Source: JBMNEH01 sp050948665 (GTDB taxonomy: Bacteria; Bacillota; Clostridia; Christensenellales; UMGS416). Taken from it: DNA of 64,000 bases. How positions within the stretch are numbered: position 1 is the first letter of the stretch; the number at the start of each line of letters is the position of its first letter. The position numbers and the translations under genes were made by a program. The DNA is taken from the NCBI GenBank assembly GCA_050948665.1, contig JBMNEH010000001.1:1674001-1738000 (forward strand), given 5' to 3'. The notes under the pieces are model-generated. The model was not told the DNA's origin, did no database searches, and saw only the letters and a program-made list of their open reading frames with translations. Positions 9,179 through 17,877 of the stretch are shown here, one piece after another.

Positions 9179-10581
9179 CTATGGTAGATTTGTTTTGTCA
9201 GCGCCAATGCTATCTCGGCGTTTTCCTTTCCGTAGCTTTAGAACCCATAGCACAACAATAGCTATTGCAAGCAAAAAAGTCAATATTATAGCAAAGAATA
9301 TCGTAGTACTGTCACCTTTTTCTGCAGTTCCCGTCTCCCCTTTATTTTCCTTAATAACGAGATCATAGCCTTCATTCGCGCTTGTGGGTGTGCTCGCGGC
9401 AGTGACCTCGGGATCTCCGGTCGTTGTGCCTGGGACCGCACTTGTAATCGCGCCGGTGGTTACGCCGGGGACAGCACCCGTAACCGCGATGGCGGTTGTA
9501 TCGGGAATTGCGCCCGCGCTTTCTGCCAACAGTTTTAATTTAATACATATATCCACGTTATCCATAGCACCGGTAAAAGCAGCTGCCCCGACACCGGCCG
9601 CAAAAACAGGCACATCCGCAGATGTGTGGTTTCCAACCGTAAAGTTATAAGAAGCTCCGTTTTTTTGGAGTCCACCAGTTTCATGATCCGCTGTTACTAT
9701 TACCAAAGTATTTACGTCCGCTTCCGCAAAATCCAAAGCAGCTTTCACAGCCTTATCAAATTCCAAAACTTCACCGATAGTATGATCTATTGAATTTGCA
9801 TGCCCCGCATGATCGATTCTTCCGCCCTCAACCATAAGGAAAATCCTTGGGGATTATTCTTTAATATGTCGATGCACTTCGCTGTCATTTCCTCAAGAGT
9901 CGGGATATGAGACGCATAACCATCAATAGAATATGGAAACTCTTCCGGAGCAAATAACGCCAGGAGTTTATCATCCTCTGTGGTCAACAATTAATCTTTT
10001 GTTGTTATTAATGTATATCCTTTTTCGGTCGTTGCGAGATTTCTTAAATCCGCGTCAAAATACGATCCGCCGCCACCCATCATAATATCTATGTTGTTTT
10101 TAATATATTCTTCGGCAATCTCCGTTTGGTTTTTGCGGCTGATGTTGTGCGCGCCAAAGGCCGCGAGAGTTGCGTCTGTTATACTGACTGTTGAAACAAG
10201 TCTCGTCCTTTTCCCTTTTTGGGCCAAAAACTCTCTCAGATTAGGGAACGATTCGCCCAATGGATCCATGCCAATGTATCCGTTTGTAGTTTTTATACCG
10301 CATGCAAGGGCAGTCCCGGCAGCGGCAGAATCTGTCACTTCACCGGCTGCATTGGCTGTAGAACAAGTACACGCATAAGGCATATTCTCCATATTTAAAT
10401 TAAAACCCATTGCATCATGCGCCATATGTACATGATTTTGCCCCATGCCGTCACCAATCATAAATATGATATTTTGGGGCGCACCGGGTGTGTCTGCTTT
10501 TGCAATGCCAAAATAGATACCCAACATAACCGCAAGGCATAGGAATAAGGCTAAAATCTTGGACAGTGTATTTTTAATAAT
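9179..10581 (-). pseudogene. phoA: Alkaline phosphatase, decayed
   Basis: Secreted phosphomonoesterase of the PhoA family. Kept: signal segment (ILALFLCLAVMLGIYF), metal site IIFMIGDGMGQ, nucleophile serine in TDSAAAGTALACG, VEGGRIDHAGHAN and ADHETGG metal sites, and a C-terminal membrane anchor (IFFAIILTFLLAIAIVVLWV) followed by basic residues. Broken: an in-frame TAA at 9991-9993 between KD and LLTTEDD, where GAA (Glu) is expected. One T is also missing near 9840 (GGATTTTCC, expected GGATTTTTCC), which shifts the frame before MVEGG. No ATG, GTG or TTG lies at the natural start: a perfect GGGAGGG is followed five bases later by ATT ATT AAA (10581). A start further upstream (ATG 10785) would precede the signal peptide by 68 unrelated residues. 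The gene is almost certainly inactive unless these are sequence errors. Confidence 0.85.
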
Positions 10582-10763
10582 GTTTTCCCTCCCGTGTTTT
10601 AGTTTATTTAAAGATTCGAGAATATAATAAATGCCCAAATTGTATCTGTCAAACTGTATAAAACAGATACAACCGCTGTTGTCCGAAGGAAGGATACGAC
10701 AGGTACCGCCACACACGGTTTCCGAGGAATAGTTTTGCCCTATCCGATGCATTACCACTCTGA

Positions 10764-10802
10764 TTATAAAACTACCGCAAACCAACTGTTTGCAGTGGTT
10801 TT
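10764..10802 (-). terminator. Terminator of guaA
   Basis: On the minus strand a 12-bp imperfect stem (ACCACTGCAAAC with GTTTGCGGTAGT) is followed by TTTTAT. It begins just past the guaA stop codon. Confidence 0.7.
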
Positions 10803-10815
10803 GCTATCTCATCAA

Positions 10816-11793
10816 TTATTCCCACTCTATAGTAGCGACGGGTTTGGGTGAAAGGTCATACAGCACACGATTCACGCCGTGGATCTCGGCAGGGATCCTC
10901 CTTGCCAGGGTGTCCAGCAGATCCCAGTCCAGGTGGGGAACGGTGGCTGTAAGGGCATCCACTGTGTTGACGGCGCGTACGATCACGGGGTAATCCCAAC
11001 AACGCTTTCCATTTTTAACTCCGGTGGAGCGCAGCTCCGGCACAACAGTAAAGTACTGCCAAACAGTCCTATCCAGCCCGCGGCGGGCAAATTCCTCCCG
11101 CAGTATCGCATCGGACTCTCTTACTATTTCCAGCCGTTCCCGGGTGATGGCACCGATACAGCGGACGGCAAGGCCGGGGCCGGGGAAGGGCTGCCTGTCC
11201 ACCATGGTATCGGGAAGGTTCAGCGCGCGGCCTACAACACGCACTTCATCCTTATACAGCAGCTTTATCGGTTCTACCAAATTGAATTGTAAATCCTCCG
11301 GCAGCCCTCCTACGTTATGGTGTGCTTTCACTTTTCCGCTCTCAAGGATATCGGGGTAAATAGTGCCCTGGGCTAGAAACTCGATGTCCTCAAGCTTTCC
11401 GGCCTCCTCCTCGAAGACACGAATAAACTCCGCCCCGATGATTTTCCGTTTCTCTTCCGGGTCTGCAATCCCTGCCAGCTTGTTAAGAAAGCGATCCGCC
11501 GCATCCACATAGATCAGGTTGGCATTCATCCCGTCCCGGAAAACCCGTATCACCTGCTCGGGTTCCCCCTTACGCAGCAGGCCATGATTCACATGAACCG
11601 AGATCAACTGCCTGCCCACTGCCCGAACCAACAATGCCGCAACAACAGAGCTATCCACTCCGCCGGAGAGCGCCAGCAGGACTTTTTTATTCCCGATCGT
11701 TGCGCGAAGCTTCTCGATCTGCTCCTTTATAAAAGCCTCCGCCAATTCCGGTGTTTGGATACGCTTCATGCTTTCCGGTCGTATATCCGCCAT
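10816..11793 (-). CDS. guaA: GMP synthase ATP-pyrophosphatase subunit, without the glutaminase domain
   Basis: Catalyses the amination of XMP to GMP. At 325 residues it holds only the synthetase half of the usual 510-residue enzyme. Seen: the PP-loop LLALSGGVDSSVVAALL near residue 42, HVNHGLLRKGE, the XMP-binding loop PFPGPGLAVRCIG near 215, and the C-terminal dimerisation domain ending RVLYDLSPKPVATIEWE. No class I glutaminase (CGICYG motif) is encoded before it. It must either use free ammonia or pair with a glutaminase subunit elsewhere, a split form known from archaea and some Clostridia. The start at 11793 follows GGAGGAAGG. Confidence 0.93.
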   Translation of the reverse strand: MADIRPESMKRIQTPELAEAFIKEQIEKLRATIGNKKVLLALSGGVDSSVVAALLVRAVGRQLISVHVNHGLLRKGEPEQVIRVFRDGMNANLIYVDAADRFLNKLAGIADPEEKRKIIGAEFIRVFEEEAGKLEDIEFLAQGTIYPDILESGKVKAHHNVGGLPEDLQFNLVEPIKLLYKDEVRVVGRALNLPDTMVDRQPFPGPGLAVRCIGAITRERLEIVRESDAILREEFARRGLDRTVWQYFTVVPELRSTGVKNGKRCWDYPVIVRAVNTVDALTATVPHLDWDLLDTLARRIPAEIHGVNRVLYDLSPKPVATIEWE

Positions 11794-11973
11794 ACTGCCT
11801 TCCTCCTCCCCTATTACCCGCCGCTATTGTACCATGGACCTTACGATTCCCGCAAGAACAGCCGAGCGGAGGCGCGCACCCAAATGATAAGGCGCGTTGC
11901 CCTTTTGCGGTTCATTCTATTATTCAACAGGACATTATTAATGAGCAGCAGCGAAGTTTTTTTGACCGTCTGA

Positions 11974-12010
11974 CAAAACACGCACCCGGGCGGGTGCGTG
12001 TTTTTGTCTC
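11974..12010 (-). terminator. GC-rich terminator after the mannosidase gene
   Basis: The inverted repeat CACGCACCCG / CGGGTGCGTG is flanked by A-rich and T-rich runs on both sides, so it can act in both directions. It lies about 70 bases past the mannosidase stop codon. Confidence 0.8.
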
Positions 12011-12080
12011 TATACAATAAGAAATCAAACCGCCGATTTAACTCTCAATTTTTCAAGAATCTATTGAACTGATGTTTGCC

Positions 12081-14540
12081 TCAAATAAGCTTTCGGGCGT
12101 CATTCACCCCGGTCATCAAATCTTCGATAATCAGACATTCCTCAGCTTTGCCATCGGGAGTAATTCTTACAGTTTTTATTTCCTGAGGATTCCAAAGCAT
12201 TGTGAACTTTGCGTTCAATACTTTGAAATCAACCGTCGCTTCTGTCTGTTCACCGTTCGTTTCCACAATACGCAGAATGGTTCCGTTACCGTTCTCCGCT
12301 TGTTTAATCGCGGTAACAACAATGTTTTGCTTATCCACCGTTAATGCCGAAAGGACTTGAGGCAATGTGCCGCCGTGGTGTGTTTCCTGGTGCGTCTGTA
12401 AGGGATTGTTCAGTACTTCTGACATTTTGAAAAGCTTGTCGTTGATCTTCTCGGTATGCGGAACGATTTCATATGTGAACTCTTGCTCTCCTTTATCAAG
12501 AAATTCCATTTCACCATCACGGCTGCGTTGACCGAAATGGTCAAGATATGCGCAGCATCTTGCAATCATCATTCTCAAATCGTTTCCGATTGCGCAAAAA
12601 CTATACTTACTCGTGTTAAGAAGCGCAAGACCTTTACCTGTTTCATCGCTGATATCACACCACGCATGGCTGGGCTCTTCCTGCCCGTTTGCCTCTTTTT
12701 CAATAAAACCATACGGCATTGCATAGGTAACCGTCTTGTTTTTTACATCCGCCTTAAATGAAAGCTTGATCGATTTATATTGCTCATCAAGGTCAAGCAC
12801 GGTTCTGACGGTAAGCGTTTCACTGTTACTGTAAAGCGAATAATATCTGGTCAGCACTGAACGACCGTATTTTGCAACGGATTTGATCGTTGCTCTGACG
12901 GGACCGTTCTCAATAAGTTCGAGTGTGCCATCGCCAAAAGAACCGATATCCATATTGTAATCGAAAATTTTGTGACCCCAGGTGTCATTTGCAAAATCAT
13001 CGCAAACAATCGCTTTTCCCAGCAGTTCCGAGACGAATTCGAGATCATCAGCCTTGAGAACATACGAAACAACCGCGCCGCTTTCTTTATCAATAACAAT
13101 TTTTACCTTTCTGTTCTCAAGTGTGTCAACCGTTGCGGCAAGGTCTGTTTCATACTCTTTAACCTCCGCCGAATCATAGTGAAAAAGATAATAAACAGCG
13201 TAACCAAAGGAGGGAACTTCCGCTTCAAATATTGTTTTTCTTACATGGTCACTATCGGTATATGGCGCTCTGACTTTCTGAAGACGTACTTCATCGCCGT
13301 TTGAGTCAAGAACCTTTGAAACACCCTGCTCGCCGAACTGGCCGATTGATTTTACAGGGAAAGAATGCGGATTAAACACAACCATAGGTGAACCCTCACC
13401 GTTTCTGTACCACATTCTTGCTCTCATCTCACTTGTATCAGCATCCAGAAAATCAGTTGTCTTGATTCGCCATGATATTCTCTGTGCCGCAAAAGTATTG
13501 ATATTCAAGGCGGTTTCACGAGCATAGCCATATGCGTTATCCGCGTCAATGTATGCCTCTTTTATTGAGCATCCCGCAAGAATATCATGAAACTGGTTGA
13601 ACATAACCCTTTCCCAGGCGCTTTCAATTTCTACGGAATGCGTTGCCGAACCTGTTATTGCTTTCGCGAGAACGTCAAGCTTCTCTGCCGTCACAAGTTC
13701 TGTTTCTGCGCGGCGATTCAGTTCTTTGATACGGCTGTTCGCACTGTAGCAACCGCTTGCGTGATGCTGCAAATCTTCTGTCACCAGAGGCTTGAAGAGG
13801 TTTTTTGTCTCTTCAAAATACGCGTCGGGAACAGAATATTTGAAATCGCCCTTTTCAATGAAAGCGTCAGCATTTGCAAGATGCTCTTTTGTCGGACCTC
13901 CTCCATGGTTACCTACGCCAAAGAACACCATCATTGGCTGGCTTTTATTATAGTAATGGCTTTCAAGTCGTTCTTTCTGAATATCTCCGGTGTAACTGTC
14001 AGGAATATGGAAGCAGTTGACGACGCTTTCATCGGGACTTTTCCAAAGGTGGAGGCTTTCAAAGGGAAGATTTGGTTTTTCATCGCGATTATCGGGTCGC
14101 ATATAGATATAGTTATCAATGCCCGATTTTTTCAGAAGCTGGGGAAGCATTCCGTTGTGGCCGAAGGAATCAACGTTATAGCCTGTTTTAACAATAAAAT
14201 CAAAATTGTTCTTAAAAAACTTCTGCGAGTAAAGCATATGACGGCAGAACGCTTCACCGGACGGAATATTGCAATCAGGCTGAACCCACATTCCTCCCAC
14301 AACTGCCCATCTGCCTTCTTTTACTCGCTGTTTGATTTCTTCAAACATTTCAGGCTCACTCAGCTTTATCCATTTATAATAGGACGCGCAAGCACTGGTG
14401 AAGGTATAGTCGGGAAATTCAATCATGCGGTCAAGCGCTGAACGGAAAGTTGATTTTACAAGTGATAATCCTTCAGGCACGCGCCATTGCCAAACCGGGT
14501 CAAGATGTCCATTGGCGATAAGGTGATATTTTTTATTCAT
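12081..14540 (-). CDS. Alpha-mannosidase, GH38
   Basis: Zinc-dependent retaining alpha-mannosidase of 819 residues, within the usual 800-1000. Seen: NGHLDPVWQW at residues 10-19 with the zinc-binding His and Asp, GYNVDSFGHNGMLPQ near 140 containing the catalytic Asp nucleophile, GNHGGGPTKEH, and FHDILAGCSIKEAY near 330 with a further zinc His. No signal peptide is present, so it acts inside the cell on imported manno-oligosaccharides or mannosides. It is the third gene of a unit with a ROK kinase and an SIS isomerase, 24 bases after the latter. The start at 14540 follows GGAGAAA. Confidence 0.95.
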   Translation of the reverse strand: MNKKYHLIANGHLDPVWQWRVPEGLSLVKSTFRSALDRMIEFPDYTFTSACASYYKWIKLSEPEMFEEIKQRVKEGRWAVVGGMWVQPDCNIPSGEAFCRHMLYSQKFFKNNFDFIVKTGYNVDSFGHNGMLPQLLKKSGIDNYIYMRPDNRDEKPNLPFESLHLWKSPDESVVNCFHIPDSYTGDIQKERLESHYYNKSQPMMVFFGVGNHGGGPTKEHLANADAFIEKGDFKYSVPDAYFEETKNLFKPLVTEDLQHHASGCYSANSRIKELNRRAETELVTAEKLDVLAKAITGSATHSVEIESAWERVMFNQFHDILAGCSIKEAYIDADNAYGYARETALNINTFAAQRISWRIKTTDFLDADTSEMRARMWYRNGEGSPMVVFNPHSFPVKSIGQFGEQGVSKVLDSNGDEVRLQKVRAPYTDSDHVRKTIFEAEVPSFGYAVYYLFHYDSAEVKEYETDLAATVDTLENRKVKIVIDKESGAVVSYVLKADDLEFVSELLGKAIVCDDFANDTWGHKIFDYNMDIGSFGDGTLELIENGPVRATIKSVAKYGRSVLTRYYSLYSNSETLTVRTVLDLDEQYKSIKLSFKADVKNKTVTYAMPYGFIEKEANGQEEPSHAWCDISDETGKGLALLNTSKYSFCAIGNDLRMMIARCCAYLDHFGQRSRDGEMEFLDKGEQEFTYEIVPHTEKINDKLFKMSEVLNNPLQTHQETHHGGTLPQVLSALTVDKQNIVVTAIKQAENGNGTILRIVETNGEQTEATVDFKVLNAKFTMLWNPQEIKTVRITPDGKAEECLIIEDLMTGVNDARKLI

Positions 14541-14564
14541 AGCTTTTTCTCCTCTATATATTCA

Positions 14565-15158
14565 CTATTCCGTAAAGAAATGTTTTTCAAGCTTCGCACA
14601 CAAATAATGATATATAGGTAGGTGATATTCCTGCACTCTGTATGTTTCATTGCCCGGAACATTGATTGTGATATCGCATATTTCCGAAAGCCTGCTTGCT
14701 TTTTCTCCTGTTAAGGCAACGGTCTTTATCCCGAGCGACTTGGCAACAGTCATTGCATTCACTATGTTTGCGGAATTGCCGGAAGTCGAAATACCTATTA
14801 CCAGATCTTTTTCTTGTGCGTATCCGTATACTAGTTGCGCATATGTCATCTGCGGGTCTGCATCGTTTGCAAAGGCTGATAATAAAGATATTTGACTCGG
14901 TAATGATATCGCGGGCAGTGCCCCCTGCAAGCATATTCTTATCCCTTCCGGTATACGCTCATCATAGACAGGTCTTTTCAGACGAAAGCCTTTCATCAGT
15001 TCTCCGACGATATGTTCGCAGTCTGCTGCGCTGCCGCCATTTCCGCAAACAAGAATTTTTCCACCGTATTCATATGTGTGGATCATTGCTTCGAGCGCGC
15101 TTTTGATTTTGCATTCACAGGCTCTAAGTTCAGGATAATGAGCAAATAAGCTTTCCAT
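14565..15158 (-). CDS. SIS-domain sugar isomerase, sedoheptulose-7-phosphate isomerase (GmhA) like
   Basis: 197-residue sugar isomerase (SIS) protein. Seen: CGNGGSAADCEHIVGEL near residue 40, GISTSGNSANIVNAM near 122 (phosphate-binding SIS motif) and the family end VQEYHLPIYHYLCAKLE. The start is the ATG at 15158, which overlaps the TAA stop of the ROK gene (TAATG) behind AAAGGAG. An upstream in-frame ATG at 15194 lies inside the ROK gene and is not needed. In this context it probably isomerises or aldo-keto converts a phosphorylated sugar released by the mannosidase rather than making heptose for LPS. Confidence 0.85.
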   Translation of the reverse strand: MESLFAHYPELRACECKIKSALEAMIHTYEYGGKILVCGNGGSAADCEHIVGELMKGFRLKRPVYDERIPEGIRICLQGALPAISLPSQISLLSAFANDADPQMTYAQLVYGYAQEKDLVIGISTSGNSANIVNAMTVAKSLGIKTVALTGEKASRLSEICDITINVPGNETYRVQEYHLPIYHYLCAKLEKHFFTE

Positions 15159-16087
15159 TATATTTCTCCTTTCAATCCGTAAGCCGCAACGCATAAAGCA
15201 GCAATATCGCCGAGAGACTCACCAAGCTTTGCAGGCACGATTTTGCAGGCATTCCTTGAAAGCAACAGCGTTTCTTTCTCTATAACCTTTGTCATTTCAT
15301 CACGAAGCAGCTCTTCGCAACGCTGAAAAATGCTGCCGAGAACAATCATTTCAGGATTAAGAATATCAATGAGAATGGATAAACCTTTGCCGAGCATATA
15401 TCCGCACTGACGGTAAACGGTTAGTGCTGCCGGGTCACCTTTTTTTGCGGCAGCGGCGATCGTCTTCGCAGTAATTTCATCTTCAGCGAAACTGACGGGA
15501 TAACCCATCTGGCTGTTTTCTTTTGCTATTATCTGACCGAGTTGCGCCAGACCGCCGCCGGAACAGAACCCCTCAAATGAACCGGCTTTTCCGTAACCCA
15601 CGGGTCCGAAATCCGCAAGACGAATATGACCGACTTCGCCTGCCATGTCACAAGCACCGCTGTACAGCATACCGTTCAATATCAATCCCGCTCCGAGCCC
15701 CGTTCCAAATGTTAAAAAAACCATATTCTGCGTTCCCTGGCCCGCGCCGAATTTCCACTCTGCCAAAGCGCTTGCATCCGCATCGTTTCTAAGAAAAACA
15801 GGGGTGGAAAACTTTTTATTTAATATGTTTGCAATTTCCACATTGTCCCACCCCGGAAGATTCGGCGGGGATAGTATTACGCCTTTTTCGGAATTTAAAG
15901 GCCCGCCGCAGCTGACTCCGATCGCGTCAAAATTATCCATTCTTTCAATCGCGCGGAATATGTTGTCAAGAGTGTTGTCACGGTCTGTGGTATTAAATTT
16001 CTCTTTCCTTATAATCTTACCCGTTTTGTTTCCTAAAACAACAGCACATTTCGTGCCACCTATGTCTACGCCAATTATATTAATAAT
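15158..16087 (-). CDS. ROK-family sugar kinase with no canonical start codon
   Basis: Predicted ATP-dependent sugar kinase. The first ATG (15940) would delete the ATP-binding N-terminus, yet the upstream frame is intact and encodes IIGVDIGGTKCAVVLGNKTG, the essential ROK motif. No ATG, GTG or TTG occurs between an in-frame TAG and that motif. Instead AAAGGTGGG is followed by ATA ATT ATT, so translation may start at ATT (16087) or ATA (16090), or the gene has lost its ATG. Further motifs: NDADASALAEW, FGTGLGAGLILNG and GEVGHIRL. The zinc-binding CxCG signature of many ROK proteins is replaced by GSFEGFCSGGG. First gene of the ROK, SIS, GH38 unit. Confidence 0.85.
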   Translation of the reverse strand: MINIIGVDIGGTKCAVVLGNKTGKIIRKEKFNTTDRDNTLDNIFRAIERMDNFDAIGVSCGGPLNSEKGVILSPPNLPGWDNVEIANILNKKFSTPVFLRNDADASALAEWKFGAGQGTQNMVFLTFGTGLGAGLILNGMLYSGACDMAGEVGHIRLADFGPVGYGKAGSFEGFCSGGGLAQLGQIIAKENSQMGYPVSFAEDEITAKTIAAAAKKGDPAALTVYRQCGYMLGKGLSILIDILNPEMIVLGSIFQRCEELLRDEMTKVIEKETLLLSRNACKIVPAKLGESLGDIAALCVAAYGLKGEI

Positions 16088-16251
16088 TATCCCACCTTTT
16101 CTGATTTTTTTATACTATCCGGCGATGTGTTTCCCATTGTCTTCTTTTGACCTGATGTTGATTTTGATTGATATTCATCATATTATCTTTAATGTGTTTT
16201 ATCAAATATTGCGGCCATACTCCCGGAAAACCACGCAAAGGATAGCTGATT

Positions 16252-16284
16252 GCTGCCCGTGGAGATTTCTCACGGGCAGTTTCT
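16252..16284. terminator. Hairpin between araA and the ROK gene
   Basis: A 9-bp perfect stem (CTGCCCGTG/CACGGGCAG) with TTTCTTT following on the plus strand only. It may still end the araA transcript arriving from the right, but the T-run is on the wrong side for that. The rest of the 307-base gap (16088-16394) shows nothing else. Confidence 0.4.
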
Positions 16285-16394
16285 TTGTGCTAGTATCAAT
16301 CAGCCTTGTCCGTAGCGCGCATTTATATCATGCTTGTACAACTCCGGGCTGGCTTTGCAGGGAATTTGCTTCAGTCGCTCCGAAAAAGCCTACC

Positions 16395-17864
16395 TTATTT
16401 CAGTTTCCACGCCAAATCCATCAAAAACAGTTCCTTTTCCAGAGCGTCCACGGTGGTTTCCTTGGTGATATGGACAAATTCAATGTCCATCATCCTGGCC
16501 CAATCCTTCATCTGCTCTGCGGTCACATCGTAGGACAGTACGGTATGGTGGGCGCCGCCTGCAGTGATCCACATTTCCACACCGTCGGTCAGATTGGGCA
16601 TGGCCTTCCACATGACCCGCGCAACAGGCAGGTTTGGCATGGCCATAATAGGCTTGACACAGACAATATCCTGCACGATGAGGCGCAGCCTGCCGCCCAT
16701 GTCGATAAGAGACACCACGATGGCGTCGCCCTCCCTGCCCTCGAATACCAGCCGGGCAGGATCTTTTTCATTCATACCGATTCCCAGATGATGGGTCTCG
16801 ATCTTGGGTTTGGCGCCGGGATCGGCCAAACTGGGGCAGACTTCCAGCATATGCGCACCGAGAGAATATTCCCGGCCCTCGGCGAGATGGTATGTATAGT
16901 CCTCCATAAATGCAGACGCGCCGTTACCACCCTCGCCCATGGCCTTCATGATGGCAGTCATGGCGGAGACCTTCCAGTCTCCCTCACCGCCGTAACCGTA
17001 GCCCTGCGCCATCAAATGCTGGGATGCAAGGCCCGGCAGCTGCTCCATACCATAAAGATCCTGGAAAGTATTGGAGAAAGCCCGACAGCCGTTTGCATCC
17101 ATCATCTTCTTCATGGCGATTTCTTCCCGAGCCTGGTAACGGATAGAATCCATATTGGGAGTGTTGATCTCATACTTGGCGGTGTACTCGGCCATCTTGG
17201 CGTCGATTTCGGCATCGGAAACGCCATTCATTTCCTCGACCAGGTCACCAACCGCCCATGTATTCACCTGCCAGCCCAACTTGACCTGCGCTTCTACCTT
17301 GTCGCCCTCGGTAACAGCCACTTCACGCATATTGTCGCCAAAGCGCATAACTTTCAGATTTTTGGATACAGCCACACCAATGGCGGACTTCATCCAACTG
17401 CCGATGCGGCGCAGCACGTCGGGATTCTGCCAGTATCCTGCGATGACCTTCCGGGGAATGCGCAGCCGGGCGGCGATGAAACCATGTTCCCGGTCACCAT
17501 GAGCTGCCTGATTCAGGTTCATAAAGTCCATGTCGATCTCGTCGTCAGGGATCTCCTTATTATACTGAGTGGCAAAGTGGCAGTAAGGCTTCTGCAGGTT
17601 TGCCAAACCGTTGATCCACATCTTGGAGGGACTGAAAGTATGACACCAGGTGATGACACCTACGCAGGAATCGTCGTAATTGGCCTCCTTGATGGTCTGG
17701 GCGATTTGGGCATTGCTCATAGCCGTGACCTTGTAAACCAGGGGATAAGGCAGGGATTCACTCATCTTTGCTGCCATTTCGGCGGCACGCTTTGCAACAA
17801 TCTGCAGGACTTCCTCGCCGTACAGATCCTGGGAACCTACCACAAACCAGAAATTATATTTCAT
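16395..17864 (-). CDS. araA: L-arabinose isomerase
   Basis: Mn-dependent isomerase converting L-arabinose to L-ribulose (also D-galactose to tagatose). It is 489 residues long, as expected. Seen: the N-terminal FWFVVGSQDLYGEE, GVITWCHTFSPSKMWI, GYGYGGEGDWK near 300 with a metal Glu, LGAHMLEVCPSL, ETHHLGIG near 350, and GGAHHTVLS near 450. The start is the ATG at 17864 behind AAGGAGGAAGAG; an upstream in-frame ATG overlaps the kinase gene and was discarded. It lies 13 bases after the FGGY kinase and is last in the operon. No ribulose-5-phosphate epimerase (araD) is seen. Confidence 0.97.
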   Translation of the reverse strand: MKYNFWFVVGSQDLYGEEVLQIVAKRAAEMAAKMSESLPYPLVYKVTAMSNAQIAQTIKEANYDDSCVGVITWCHTFSPSKMWINGLANLQKPYCHFATQYNKEIPDDEIDMDFMNLNQAAHGDREHGFIAARLRIPRKVIAGYWQNPDVLRRIGSWMKSAIGVAVSKNLKVMRFGDNMREVAVTEGDKVEAQVKLGWQVNTWAVGDLVEEMNGVSDAEIDAKMAEYTAKYEINTPNMDSIRYQAREEIAMKKMMDANGCRAFSNTFQDLYGMEQLPGLASQHLMAQGYGYGGEGDWKVSAMTAIMKAMGEGGNGASAFMEDYTYHLAEGREYSLGAHMLEVCPSLADPGAKPKIETHHLGIGMNEKDPARLVFEGREGDAIVVSLIDMGGRLRLIVQDIVCVKPIMAMPNLPVARVMWKAMPNLTDGVEMWITAGGAHHTVLSYDVTAEQMKDWARMMDIEFVHITKETTVDALEKELFLMDLAWKLK

Positions 17865-17877
17865 ATTCTCTTCCTCC

